NCBI RefSeq assembly: GCF_903166585.1
Contig: NZ_CAESCM010000004.1
Span: 62,001-126,000, forward strand
Direction of reading: 5' to 3'
DNA length: 64,000 nucleotides
Origin: Pedobacter ghigonis
Lineage (GTDB): Bacteria > Bacteroidota > Bacteroidia > Sphingobacteriales > Sphingobacteriaceae
The notes under the pieces are model-generated. The model did not search any database and was not told the origin of the DNA. It saw nothing but the letters and a program-made list of their open reading frames with translations. The stretch's first letter is position 1, and every line of letters starts with the position of its first letter. The translations under genes and the position numbers were made by a program. Shown one piece after another: positions 15,046 to 24,087 of this stretch.

Positions 15046-15663
15046 ATGAAGAACGCTTTTTATCTGTTAGCCCTTATTTTTTGTTGCGCCTGCAAAAGCG
15101 AAAAAAAAGAAACCGCACAGGCCATGATCCCTACACCTGCAGGGATACAGGGACTTCAGAAAGGTAATACAACAGCTGCTCCAACAGCCAGCACAAAAAG
15201 TAATCTTATTTTTAATCCACCACATGGCGAGGCCGGACATACCTGCGCATTGGCAGTAGGAGCACCCTTAAACAGAACGGCTGCCGTTCAATCCAAACCA
15301 GCGGTGGTAACCCAACCTGCTCCAGCACCTGCAGTGCCTGTAGCCAATACCGCAGGCAAAAAATTAAATCCCAAACATGGCGAACCTGGTCACCGGTGCG
15401 ATATTGCAGTGGGTGCCCCCTTAGATTCTAAGCCTTTGGCTATAGCCAAAACAATGCCGGCTCAGCCTACGGTTACACAGGTTTCGAATATTAAAGTGGG
15501 CAAAGGCTTAAATCCACCACACGGGCAACCTAACCACCGTTGCGACATTGCCGTTGGTGCTCCCTTAAACAGCAAACCAGCCCCAATCGTAGTTCCTCCT
15601 CCGGCTGTCGAAACCAAAACACCCGAAACCAAAGCCATAGAAGCCAAAACCGAAGGGAAATAG
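15046..15663 (+). CDS. Repeat lipoprotein with three NPxHGxxxHxCxxxVGAPL motifs
   Basis: The 205-residue protein has a lipoprotein signal (LALIFCCACKSEKKE). Three copies of one motif follow, at about residues 57-80, 105-128 and 151-174: FNPPHGEAGHTCALAVGAPL, LNPKHGEPGHRCDIAVGAPL and LNPPHGQPNHRCDIAVGAPL. Pro/Ala-rich low-complexity linkers separate them, and the tail is Lys/Glu/Thr-rich. Each motif keeps HG, a second His and one Cys. The function is not known to me. The invariant His and Cys suggest metal or heme contact, or thiol chemistry at the cell surface, which is inference. Confidence 0.75.
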   Translation: MKNAFYLLALIFCCACKSEKKETAQAMIPTPAGIQGLQKGNTTAAPTASTKSNLIFNPPHGEAGHTCALAVGAPLNRTAAVQSKPAVVTQPAPAPAVPVANTAGKKLNPKHGEPGHRCDIAVGAPLDSKPLAIAKTMPAQPTVTQVSNIKVGKGLNPPHGQPNHRCDIAVGAPLNSKPAPIVVPPPAVETKTPETKAIEAKTEGK

Positions 15664-15726
15664 TTATTGCACAATTTGAATTTTCAATATCGCGCTTAAC
15701 GCACATTTTTTTACATCTTTGCGTTA

Positions 15727-17046
15727 ATGAAATTACCCGCCATAAAAGGTTTTGACGAAGAAGCATTTAACAAGTATTTTAAAAATACAGGTTGGGTTAT
15801 GTTCGGGAAGGCATTAAGCTTGATCGTAAACGTCTTAATCACACGCTATCTTGGCCCCGTTTTATTTGGTGATTTGAGCTTTGGCCTATCTCTGGTTGCC
15901 ATTCTTGCCGCAGTTGGGGCCCTTGGTCTCGACACTTTTATCATCCGCGAAATTATTCAGGAACCTGCTAAACGAGATGAAATTCTGGGAACATCATTAT
16001 GGCTTAGAATGGTTGCCAATGCGCTACTTATCCCTGTTGCTCTTGGTATTTACTTAATCAGCCATAACTTGTCACCTAATCCTGGTCCTCCTTTAACTTT
16101 ATTGGTTGGCCTGCTTGCTTTTGCTTCTTTTTTCAAATCCTTTAATATAATCGATGCCTATTTTCAATCGCAGGTGCAATCCAAATATGTGGTTCAGGTA
16201 CAAAATATCTGCCTAATTACAGTATCGATTATAAAGGTTGCTATTATTGTTTTAGGTCTGCCACTAATCTATATCGTTGGAGCTTACGTTTTGGAGGGAC
16301 TAATTCTAGCGGCCGGACTGGTAATCGTTTATCAAAAAAGAGGCTTTAGCATTTTTAACTGGACATTTGATAAACAAAGGGCCAAATCATTATTAAAGCA
16401 ATCTTCGCCGCTAATCCTTTCGGCGGTTATGGTTTCTATTTACATGAAAATAGATGTTCTAATGCTTAAAAGTATAGGAAGCAAGGCAATCGGAATATAC
16501 AGTTCTGCCCAAAATCTTAGTGAGGCCTGGTATTTTATCCCGGTTGCAATTGTAACTTCTGTATTCCCCGCATTACTAAATGCCCGTAAAACTGACCTTG
16601 AGCGTTACCAAAAACGCTTAAAAAACCTTTATGATTTATTGGTTTTTATAAGCCTTCCGGTTGCATTGTTTATTAGTTTTTTCGGTTCAGACATTATTCA
16701 TCTCGTTTATAAAGGAAAATATGATGGTGCCGGCCCTATGTTATCTATTCACATTTGGTCAGGAATTTTTGTCTTTTTAGGCACAGCAAGTTCTCAATAT
16801 TTAGTAGCAGAAGGTTTCACAAAAATTTCGTTTTACAGAACTGCGGCCGGTGCGTTAATTAATATCTTATTAAATCTTGTGCTTATTCCAAGATATGGTG
16901 GTGTTGGAGCGTCAATTGCAACCCTTATCGCTTGTTTTGTTTCCACATTTTATCTATTATTAATCCCAAAAACCCGCCAACAGGGTATAATGATGTTAAA
17001 ATCATTACTTTTGGTTACAGCATTTCAAAAAATATTTAAACGTTGA
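15727..17046 (+). CDS. Oligosaccharide flippase (Wzx-like, MOP superfamily)
   Basis: This 439-residue protein has about 12 membrane helices. Its N-terminal NTGWVMFGKALSLIVNVLITRYLGPVLFGDLSFGLS is typical of polysaccharide-biosynthesis flippases, which move lipid-linked glycan units across the inner membrane. Later features include LMLKSIGSKAIGIYSSAQNLSEAWYFIPVA and LVLIPRYGGVGASIATLIA. A CATCTTTG box (15714-15721) just upstream is close to the -7 consensus. The stop overlaps the next start (TTGA), so it is translationally coupled to the methyltransferase. Confidence 0.9.
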   Translation: MKLPAIKGFDEEAFNKYFKNTGWVMFGKALSLIVNVLITRYLGPVLFGDLSFGLSLVAILAAVGALGLDTFIIREIIQEPAKRDEILGTSLWLRMVANALLIPVALGIYLISHNLSPNPGPPLTLLVGLLAFASFFKSFNIIDAYFQSQVQSKYVVQVQNICLITVSIIKVAIIVLGLPLIYIVGAYVLEGLILAAGLVIVYQKRGFSIFNWTFDKQRAKSLLKQSSPLILSAVMVSIYMKIDVLMLKSIGSKAIGIYSSAQNLSEAWYFIPVAIVTSVFPALLNARKTDLERYQKRLKNLYDLLVFISLPVALFISFFGSDIIHLVYKGKYDGAGPMLSIHIWSGIFVFLGTASSQYLVAEGFTKISFYRTAAGALINILLNLVLIPRYGGVGASIATLIACFVSTFYLLLIPKTRQQGIMMLKSLLLVTAFQKIFKR

Positions 17047-17690
17047 GTACTCTTAAAGCATTAACAACACTAATTGCCAAACCAAACAGGCTTAAGGCAT
17101 TATTATCATACGGACATAAAGGATACTTAAACAGCATTGGCTGGTTTACGGCCTTTGATAAAAAACAAGCCGTGGATGGAAATGGGAGAGCATTACCCTG
17201 GGTGACCTATTCCTTTATCGATTTCATTAAAGAACGAATCAACAAAACGCAGCATATTTTCGAATATGGATCAGGCAGCTCTACATTATTTTATGCAGAG
17301 CGCGCAGGTTCAGTTACATCGGTAGAGCACGATAAGGGTTGGTACGATAATGTAAAAAATACAAGCCCGGCTAATGCGGAAATGATATTCTGCCAGTTAG
17401 AAAAAGATGGCGAATACGCTAAAAAAGCAACCCTGCTTAACCGTAAATTCGATATCATTATTGTAGATGGCCGCGACCGCGTAAATTGCTGCAAATACAG
17501 TGTGGATGCTTTATCGGCAAACGGTGTTCTGGTTTTAGATGATAGTGAGCGCGAAGTTTACCAGCCAGCACGTGTGCTTTTAAAAGCGCAAGGCTTCAAA
17601 GAAATCAGTTTCAGCGGAATTTCGCCCGGCTTATTTTACGAAAAGGCTACTTCTGTTTTTTACAAGGAAAACAACTGTTTAGGCATTTAA
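17043..17690 (+). CDS. Class I SAM-dependent methyltransferase-like protein
   Basis: The gene starts at TTG, overlapping the flippase stop by four bases, and no ATG lies near the family's N-terminus. The 215-residue protein has a SAM-binding-like glycine loop FEYGSGSSTLFYAERA, an acidic strand end SVEHDKGWYDNV, and FDIIIVDGRDR as the next core strand. These match class I methyltransferases. The substrate is unknown, but coupling to the flippase points to modification of a surface glycan or its precursor. Confidence 0.75.
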   Translation: MSTLKALTTLIAKPNRLKALLSYGHKGYLNSIGWFTAFDKKQAVDGNGRALPWVTYSFIDFIKERINKTQHIFEYGSGSSTLFYAERAGSVTSVEHDKGWYDNVKNTSPANAEMIFCQLEKDGEYAKKATLLNRKFDIIIVDGRDRVNCCKYSVDALSANGVLVLDDSEREVYQPARVLLKAQGFKEISFSGISPGLFYEKATSVFYKENNCLGI

Positions 17691-17702
17691 TCCTACTATG
17701 TT

Positions 17703-18464
17703 ATGCTAAGCGAAGAAGTAAAAACGGCCTACGATAATTTTTATACCAATAGTGATGTAGCCTGGCGAATGCTGGGTGCCAAATATAAAGCACAAAACAT
17801 TGTCGAAGTTTGCAAAGGCATTAAACCCAAAAAAGTTTTAGAAGTTGGAGCAGGCGATGGCAGTATCTTACATTTTTTAAACGAATGGACCTTCGCACCC
17901 GAACTTTATGCTTTGGAAATTGCACAAAGCGGTGTCGATATCATTAAAGAACGTAACCTATCTAAACTGAAAGAAGTGCAAACCTTTGATGGCTATAAAA
18001 TCCCTTACGAGGATGATGCTTTCGATCTGGTGATTTTAGCGCATGTTTTAGAACACGTAGAGCACGAACGCATTCTTATCCGCGAATTAAAACGGGTAGC
18101 AAAATATATTGTAGTAGAAGTACCCAAGGATTACCGTTTTGGCGTAGACAAACGCATGAAACACTTTTTGGATTATGGGCACATTAACATGTACACCCCT
18201 ACTTCGCTAAGATTTTTACTACAAAGTGAAGGCCTGGAGATTTTAGCCGATAAAGTTTCGATGACGGCCACCGAAACCGTAAAATTTAATGAGTTTATTA
18301 ACCGCAAAGCCCCGAAGACCTTTACCAAAAACTTAAAAATAGAACTGGAATATCGTATTAAAAAAGCTTTAGGCAATTTACTGGGAAAGAAAAAACAAGA
18401 ACAGTTTGCCAATGCTTATACCGTACTCACTCAAAAATCAGATCATAACCTGCATATATTTTAG
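17703..18464 (+). CDS. Class I SAM-dependent methyltransferase
   Basis: The 253-residue protein has a clear Methyltransf_11-type core: KVLEVGAGDGSILHFLNEW (motif I), LYALEIAQSGVDIIKERN (acidic loop), and DAFDLVILAHVLEHVEHERILIRELKRV (motifs post-I to III). It continues with a C-terminal helical part. It lies 12 bases after the preceding methyltransferase and belongs to the same glycan-related unit. No partner enzyme identifies its substrate. Confidence 0.85.
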   Translation: MLSEEVKTAYDNFYTNSDVAWRMLGAKYKAQNIVEVCKGIKPKKVLEVGAGDGSILHFLNEWTFAPELYALEIAQSGVDIIKERNLSKLKEVQTFDGYKIPYEDDAFDLVILAHVLEHVEHERILIRELKRVAKYIVVEVPKDYRFGVDKRMKHFLDYGHINMYTPTSLRFLLQSEGLEILADKVSMTATETVKFNEFINRKAPKTFTKNLKIELEYRIKKALGNLLGKKKQEQFANAYTVLTQKSDHNLHIF

Positions 18465-18487
18465 GTAGTAGTGCACGACTGCATGAT

Positions 18488-18573
18488 CGTCATTTCGAGT
18501 AAAGAGAAGCGAAGGCAAGGAATCTGTCTCGAGGTAGATCTCTCCGCTTCACTGCGTTCCGGTCGTGATGACG
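18488..18573. repeat. Dispersed GTCATTTCGA-type palindromic element, copy 1
   Basis: The element begins CGTCATTTCGAGT and ends GTGATGACG, so its ends are inverted. The interior holds AGATCTCTCCG, also found in the copies near 33.1 kb and 42.2 kb. It fills the gap between a methyltransferase and a glycosyltransferase. No open frame is visible in it. Confidence 0.6.
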
Positions 18574-18625
18574 AGGCGCAAAACGATTGTCCAATTTATT
18601 GATAGGTAATTGAAATAAAACAAAC

Positions 18626-19543
18626 ATGCAAAAACTTGCCCCCATAGCCCTTTTCGTTTATAACCGTCCGCAGCATACCGAGCGCACATTAAACTTTTTG
18701 CAACAGAATGAATTGGCAGCCGAAAGTCAGTTATTTATTTTTTCTGATGGAGCCAAAACTCCGCAGGATGAAGAGAAGGTTAAAGAGGTAAGGGCAATCA
18801 TCAATAAAACCAAAGGTTTCAAATCGGTTAAAGTAATAGCGCGGCAGGAAAATGCCGGTTTGGCCAATTCAGTAATTGCTGGTGTAAGTCAATTGGTTGA
18901 CGAATACGACCAGGTAATTGTTTTTGAAGACGATCTGGTTACTTCGCCGCATACCTTAAGCTATTTTAACGATGCTTTAAACCGTTACCGCGAGGAGGAA
19001 AAAGTAATGCACATTGGTGCCTACATGTATCCGCTGGTTGCAGAAAAGCTCCCCCAATCGTTTTTTTATCGTGCTGCCACCAGCTGGGGATGGGCGACCT
19101 GGGGAAGGGCCTGGAAAAACTTCGAACCGGATATTAACCTTCTAATGAAACAGTTCGACAAGAAAAAGAGAAAAGCCTTTTCTATCGATCATACCATGAA
19201 TTTCTGGAAACAGATGCTGGAATTTAAAAAAGGCAAAAACAATAGCTGGGCCATCAGGTGGTATGCTTCTATTTTTTTAAAAGGCGGCTTAACACTTAAT
19301 CCCTCGCAATCTCTGGTCAATAATATCGGGCACGATGGAACCGGTGTACACTCTGGCATAAACGACATTTATAATGTAATTATCAATCCGAAAGCCATAA
19401 CGGAGTTCCCAACAATAATTGCTGAAGATGCTAGCGCATACAAATCGATAAGAGGATTTTTGGCCAAAAGGAAGGGAAATATGGTAACCCGAATCAGGCG
19501 TTTTGTTAAAGAAAAACTAACACAATACTTTTCTAAAAAATAG
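18626..19543 (+). CDS. GT-A-type glycosyltransferase
   Basis: The 305-residue protein begins APIALFVYNRPQHTERTLNFLQ, a typical nucleotide-sugar-binding start. It has VIVFEDDLVTSPHTLSYF, where EDD is the metal-binding acidic motif, and SFFYRAATSWGWATWGRAWKNFE, characteristic of bacterial GNT-I/GT2-like sugar transferases. It probably adds a sugar to a surface polysaccharide or lipid-linked precursor made in the same region as the flippase. The sugar cannot be deduced. No signal peptide is seen, so it is cytoplasmic. Confidence 0.85.
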   Translation: MQKLAPIALFVYNRPQHTERTLNFLQQNELAAESQLFIFSDGAKTPQDEEKVKEVRAIINKTKGFKSVKVIARQENAGLANSVIAGVSQLVDEYDQVIVFEDDLVTSPHTLSYFNDALNRYREEEKVMHIGAYMYPLVAEKLPQSFFYRAATSWGWATWGRAWKNFEPDINLLMKQFDKKKRKAFSIDHTMNFWKQMLEFKKGKNNSWAIRWYASIFLKGGLTLNPSQSLVNNIGHDGTGVHSGINDIYNVIINPKAITEFPTIIAEDASAYKSIRGFLAKRKGNMVTRIRRFVKEKLTQYFSKK

Positions 19544-19663
19544 CAGTTTGCTAAAAAGCCAATCAATGCTATAGCTTCTTGTTGTAAGTTATTAAAAAAA
19601 TGACAAACCTTTTTTTAAGCGGTCATGTTCTTTTTATACATCGAAACTATAAAAAATAAAAAC

Positions 19664-20119
19664 ATGAAAACAACAACAGCAACCGCAGAAGTATTAAACG
19701 ATCTCATCCAAATTAATAACGACCGCATTGAAGGTTACGAAAAGGGCCGTCAGGAATTAAAAGATGGCGATGCCGATTTAAAATCACTTTTCCTCAATAT
19801 GATTGGCGAAAGCCAGAAATATAAAATGGCTTTGGCGACTGAAGTATCGGCCTTAGGCGAAGATATTGAAACCGGAACCACCAACTCGGGTAAAATTTAC
19901 AGGGTTTGGATGGACGTGAAGGCCATGTTTACTGGAAACGACCGTCAAACGGTTTTAAATAATTGCGAATTTGGCGAAGATGCTGCCCAAAATGCTTATA
20001 AAATGGCTTTAGAGAGCGAAGATCTTCCAGCTAACATCAGAGAGTTGATTTCGGATCAAAAAGCATCACTCAGGACTTCGCACGATGAAATTAAAAGATT
20101 GCGCGACGCTCATGCCTAA
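19664..20119 (+). CDS. PA2169/DUF2383-family four-helix-bundle protein
   Basis: ATG at 19664 gives 151 residues that begin in the family: ATAEVLNDLIQINNDRIEGYEKG. The following SLFLNMIGESQKYKMALATEV and C-terminal LISDQKASLRTSHDEIKRLRD match the PA2169 family (DUF2383), a ferritin-like helical fold. The role is unknown; members are often stress-associated. A frame-open ATG 13 codons upstream is less likely. A strong terminator follows, so it is probably transcribed alone. Confidence 0.88.
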   Translation: MKTTTATAEVLNDLIQINNDRIEGYEKGRQELKDGDADLKSLFLNMIGESQKYKMALATEVSALGEDIETGTTNSGKIYRVWMDVKAMFTGNDRQTVLNNCEFGEDAAQNAYKMALESEDLPANIRELISDQKASLRTSHDEIKRLRDAHA

Positions 20120-20140
20120 TTGATAACTTATATAAAAACG

Positions 20141-20178
20141 AAAAAACTCCCCTAGTTTATAACCTGGGGAGTTTTTTT
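20141..20178 (+). terminator. Rho-independent terminator
   Basis: AAAAAACTCCCC pairs with GGGGAGTTTTTTT around a 13-base loop, followed by a run of eight T, 21 bases after the DUF2383 stop codon. The A-rich left arm could also give a T tract on the minus strand. Confidence 0.9.
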
Positions 20179-20190
20179 TCAAGTTGCAAG

Positions 20191-20230
20191 CAGAAGAGAT
20201 TTCTCGACTCCGTTACACTTCGAAATGACG
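20191..20230. repeat. Dispersed GTCATTTCGA-type element, partial copy 2
   Basis: The stretch ending CACTTCGAAATGACG carries the terminal TCGAAATGAC sequence seen at the ends of the other copies, preceded by AGATTTCTCGACTCCG. Only about half an element is present, between the terminator and the cphA stop codon. Confidence 0.5.
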
Positions 20231-20247
20231 ATGTTCGAAGTACAAAA

Positions 20248-22863
20248 CTAAGCTTCTAATTCTTTATCTAAATGTTCGGTAACCCGTTGAATGGTATTAT
20301 CGATCGTATTGCTTAGAATGGTTAAGTAAGAACCTTTTTTAGCGGTCTCAATTGCGATTTGCAAACATTCGGTACTTTTATTGTTTATAATAATTTCCTT
20401 GTTCGGATCAACTTCCTTAATCCCTTTTACCAGTAAATCAACTAGCTCCTGCTGTGCTCGTCCCCGAAGGTACTTCTCCTGACATACGTAAATCTTATCA
20501 AACATCTGAGCCGAAATGCGGGCTGTTTCTATAATATCTTCATCTCTTCTGTCGCCGGTTGCCGAAATAATCCCCACATGTTCAGTTGCCTCTACACCTT
20601 GCAGGAAACCTTTAACACCATTAAAGCCATCGGGGTTGTGTGCAAAATCTACCAGCACCTTAAAATCTTTGAACCTGAAAACGTTCATCCTTCCCGGCGT
20701 GTGTGCAGCAGAAGGAATAAAAGTTTCTAATGCCAGACGGATATCTTCAGGTTTGTAGCCCCATAAATAAGTTGCCAATGTTGCAGCAAGCACATTCTGG
20801 ATCATAAAATTTACAGAGCCGCCAAAAGTTAGCGGAATGTGGGTGGCTTTATCTACCCTTAATTTCCAGTCGCCAGTTTTTATGGTAATGTAACCGTTCT
20901 CGTAAATGGCGGCAATACCACCTTTTTTACAATGCTCTTTAACTACCGGATTATTTTCATCCATGCTAAAATAAGCCACATTACAGCGGGCATCTTTCGC
21001 TATGCGTACACAATAACCGTTATCGGCATTTAATACCGCCCAGCCTTTACGCCTAACCGCCCCGATGACAACGGCCTTTACACGGGTTAAATCGTCGAGG
21101 TTATGGATGTCTGAAATCCCCAGGTGGTCTTCCTGAATATTGGTTACCACGCCGATATCGCAGGTATTAAAACCTAATCCGGCCCTTAAAATTCCTCCAC
21201 GGGCTGTTTCAAGCACAGCAAATTCTACCGTTGGGTCTTTTAAAATAAATTCGGCACTCACCGGGCCTGTGGTATCGCCTTTCATTAACATCGTATTGTG
21301 TACGTATACCCCATCGCTGGTAGTAAAACCTACACGTTTACCATTACTGCGGATAATATGTGCAATTAAACGCGTAGTGGTGGTTTTTCCGTTTGTTCCG
21401 GTTACGGCAATGATTGGAATCTGCGACAGCTTTCCCTGAGGATAAAGCATATCGATAACAGGTGCAGCCACATTTCGGGGTAAGCCTTCGCTTGGCGCTA
21501 AGTGCATCCTGAAACCTGGAGCTGCGTTTACTTCCAAAACAACCCCTCCGTTTTCGGTTAATGGCTGGGTAAGGTTTTGCGCCATGATATCTATCCCGCA
21601 AATATCCAAACCAATTACCCTCGAAATCCTTTCGCAAATAAAAATATTTTGTGGATGTACCACATCGGTTACATCGATCGATGTTCCGCCTGTGCTCAAG
21701 TTAGCTGTCGATTTTAAATAAACAATTTCTCCCTTTTCGGGTATAGTTGTTAAAGTATATTCTTTCTTGGCCAATAAATCCAGCGTATCGCGGTCAACTG
21801 CTATTTCTGTTAACACATTTTCGTGCCCGTAGCCGCGGCGTGGATCTTCATTTTCCAAATCAATCAACTCCTGAATGGTATGGATTCCGTTTCCTCTTAC
21901 ATGCGCCGGATCGCGTTGCGCTGCAGCTACCACTTTATGGTCGATTACCAATACCCGGAAATCGTATCCGGTTATGAACCTTTCAATAATTACCCTTCGT
22001 GAGTAAGTTTTGGCATATTCGAAAGCAGCTACTGCGGCTTCCATGGTTTTCACGTTAATCGTTGCTCCCTTGCCATGGTTGCCATCCAAAGGTTTAAATA
22101 CCAGCGGGAAGCCCACTTTTTTAACCGACGCTTCTAAATCATCGATATTCGAAATGGTTACCCCTGCTGCAACCGGAATGGCAGCCTCAGTAAGCAAACG
22201 CTTTGTTTCCTCTTTGTTACTGGCAATATCTACAGCTATGCTGCTTGTTTTTTCGGTCATGGTTGCCCTGAAACGGACCTGGTTTTTACCATAGCCCAGT
22301 TGCACCAACGAACTTTTATTCAGCCTGATCCATGGAATGCTTCTGCTCACCGCTTCTTCAACAATAGAAGCAGTACTTGGTCCCAGTGCTTCAAGCTCTC
22401 TGATTTCTTTCATCCGGCGGATATCGTGCTCCAGATCGTACTCTTTATTGTCGATAAGTGCTTCAGCAATCCGCACGGCAGCTTCTGCAGCATAAACGCC
22501 AACTTTTTCTTCCAGATAACTGAACACCACATTGTAAATGCCTTCGGTTTTGGTCATACGTGTTCTGCCAAAGCCAGTATCCATCCCCGCAAGGGTTTGA
22601 ATTTCTAAAGCAATGTGCTCAATTACGTGTCCCATCCAGGTGCCTTCTTTCACGCGGGTAAAAAAGCCTCCCTCTACACCTTTAGAACAACGGTGGGTAA
22701 ACATGCTGGGCAGCAATTTCTCAATCCTTTCGCTAAATCCTTCGATCACGTTGGTTGGCTTCTGTTCCATATCCTCCAAATCCAAACGCATTTGAATTAG
22801 CTTTTTCCTGTTAATCGACCAAATATTTGGCCCTCTTAGTACTTGTATGTTTGATATCTTCAT
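20248..22863 (-). CDS. cphA: Cyanophycin synthetase
   Basis: CphA polymerises aspartate and arginine into cyanophycin (multi-L-arginyl-poly-L-aspartate) in the cytoplasm, using ATP. ATG at 22863 gives 871 residues, the usual length, starting MKISNIQVLRGPNIWS. The N-domain is followed by an ATP-grasp domain (FPLVFKPLDGNHGKGATINV, GVVLEVNAAPGFRMH). A C-terminal Mur-ligase-like domain carries the P-loop VTGTNGKTTTTR near residue 488, with DFAHNPDGF further on. An in-frame ATG 11 codons upstream is less likely. The gene is divergent from a cyanophycinase and an isoaspartyl peptidase, so the whole storage and recovery path is present. Confidence 0.95.
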   Translation of the reverse strand: MKISNIQVLRGPNIWSINRKKLIQMRLDLEDMEQKPTNVIEGFSERIEKLLPSMFTHRCSKGVEGGFFTRVKEGTWMGHVIEHIALEIQTLAGMDTGFGRTRMTKTEGIYNVVFSYLEEKVGVYAAEAAVRIAEALIDNKEYDLEHDIRRMKEIRELEALGPSTASIVEEAVSRSIPWIRLNKSSLVQLGYGKNQVRFRATMTEKTSSIAVDIASNKEETKRLLTEAAIPVAAGVTISNIDDLEASVKKVGFPLVFKPLDGNHGKGATINVKTMEAAVAAFEYAKTYSRRVIIERFITGYDFRVLVIDHKVVAAAQRDPAHVRGNGIHTIQELIDLENEDPRRGYGHENVLTEIAVDRDTLDLLAKKEYTLTTIPEKGEIVYLKSTANLSTGGTSIDVTDVVHPQNIFICERISRVIGLDICGIDIMAQNLTQPLTENGGVVLEVNAAPGFRMHLAPSEGLPRNVAAPVIDMLYPQGKLSQIPIIAVTGTNGKTTTTRLIAHIIRSNGKRVGFTTSDGVYVHNTMLMKGDTTGPVSAEFILKDPTVEFAVLETARGGILRAGLGFNTCDIGVVTNIQEDHLGISDIHNLDDLTRVKAVVIGAVRRKGWAVLNADNGYCVRIAKDARCNVAYFSMDENNPVVKEHCKKGGIAAIYENGYITIKTGDWKLRVDKATHIPLTFGGSVNFMIQNVLAATLATYLWGYKPEDIRLALETFIPSAAHTPGRMNVFRFKDFKVLVDFAHNPDGFNGVKGFLQGVEATEHVGIISATGDRRDEDIIETARISAQMFDKIYVCQEKYLRGRAQQELVDLLVKGIKEVDPNKEIIINNKSTECLQIAIETAKKGSYLTILSNTIDNTIQRVTEHLDKELEA

Positions 22864-22920
22864 GTAATGTTTTGCTCGCTTTTTAATGTTAATCAAGGCG
22901 TTGGGGTGGCCAATTACCAG

Positions 22921-22951
22921 TCAGTTTACAGCATAAAATGCTGACTGTAAA
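22921..22951. promoter_or_regulatory. Nested inverted repeats between cphA and cphB
   Basis: CAGCAT-AAA-ATGCTG (22929-22943) lies inside an outer pair, TTTACAG (22925-22931) and CTGTAAA (22945-22951). The position, in the 292-base divergent gap and 58 bases from the cphA start, suits a regulator site. A full TAnnTTTG match, TACCTTTG (22979-22986), also sits in this gap on the plus strand. No regulator gene is adjacent, so the function is a guess. Confidence 0.4.
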
Positions 22952-23120
22952 TTATGCATTTATTCTCAGAATAGCGCCTACCTTTGGTTAAATCAATTTT
23001 AATGGGTATTTGTTTTATTTTTAGGTACATGCTTGTTAATTTTATGTTATATTATTTCAACTTTTGTTAATAACTTAAATAATATTGACAAAAAAAGTCG
23101 CGTTTTTTATCATAAGCCTA

Positions 23121-23128
23121 TATATTTG
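23121..23128 (+). promoter_or_regulatory. Candidate -7 box for cphB
   Basis: TATATTTG matches TAnnTTTG and ends 27 bases before the cphB ATG. No good TTG box lies at the usual distance upstream. Confidence 0.4.
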
Positions 23129-23155
23129 GATTTTTTGATATCAAATACACAAAAA

Positions 23156-24031
23156 ATGGTTCCGGAAGGTAAACTCATCATTATTGGAGGCGCAATAAAC
23201 ACAGGCAGCTTTGCCGAAACTCAATTCGGATTGCCTGATAACATGAACTTTTTTGAGCGTGGAATTTTAAAGCGGATTACAACCGAGTCTGTAAAAGATA
23301 CCGAATCACGTTTCGAAATTATCACAACAGCATCCCTAATGCCTGAAAAAGTAGGCGAAGAATACATTAAAGCCTACGCGCAATTAGATGTGCACAATGT
23401 TGGGGTATTAAACATTACCAACCGTGAAGAGGCCAATGCCGACGAAAACTACGAACGTATTAAAGCGGCAGAAGTAATTATTTTTACCGGCGGCGACCAG
23501 CTTCGCCTTTCATCTATTTTTGGCGGCACTAAAATCCATCAGCTCCTGCTCGAAAAATACAGAACCGAACCAGTGGTTATTGCGGGTACATCGGCCGGAG
23601 CAGCAGCCAGCTCAAAAAACATGATTTACCAGGGCAGCAGTAAAGATGCCTTATTGAAAGGTGAAGTTAAAATTACTGGCGGACTTGGCTTTATTGATGA
23701 TGTAATTGTAGATACACATTTTGTACAACGCGGCAGAATTGGTCGTTTACTATATGCAGCAGCCAGTAATCCGGGTATCTTAGGCATTGGCCTTGGCGAA
23801 GACACCGGCCTTTTCATTTCGGATGGGCACGTGATGGAAGCCATAGGCTCTGGCATGGTAATTTTAGTGGATGGACGTACAATGGCCGATACCAATTTAA
23901 CAGATGTTGAAATGGGGCAACCGGTATCGATCAAGAACATGGTGGTGCATGTAATGTGCGATGGCGATGTTTACGACCTGAACGACCATAGTTTGATTAT
24001 CCAGCACCCAAAAGTAGCGCCGATAGCGTAA
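23156..24031 (+). CDS. cphB: Cyanophycinase
   Basis: Cyanophycinase is a serine exopeptidase of the S51 family that cuts cyanophycin into beta-Asp-Arg dipeptides. ATG at 23156 gives 291 residues starting MVPEGKLIIIGGAINTG. The nucleophile is in VIAGTSAGAAASS (Ser146). GGDQLRLSSIFGGT and DTHFVQRGRIGRL are further family signatures. An upstream in-frame ATG would add 41 residues unlike the family. It is divergent from cphA and 56 bases upstream of an isoaspartyl peptidase that would process its product. Confidence 0.94.
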   Translation: MVPEGKLIIIGGAINTGSFAETQFGLPDNMNFFERGILKRITTESVKDTESRFEIITTASLMPEKVGEEYIKAYAQLDVHNVGVLNITNREEANADENYERIKAAEVIIFTGGDQLRLSSIFGGTKIHQLLLEKYRTEPVVIAGTSAGAAASSKNMIYQGSSKDALLKGEVKITGGLGFIDDVIVDTHFVQRGRIGRLLYAAASNPGILGIGLGEDTGLFISDGHVMEAIGSGMVILVDGRTMADTNLTDVEMGQPVSIKNMVVHVMCDGDVYDLNDHSLIIQHPKVAPIA

Positions 24032-24087
24032 TCAGTGGGCAATTATTGCTAACTTGATACTAAATCATACTACTTCATCCTAACAAA

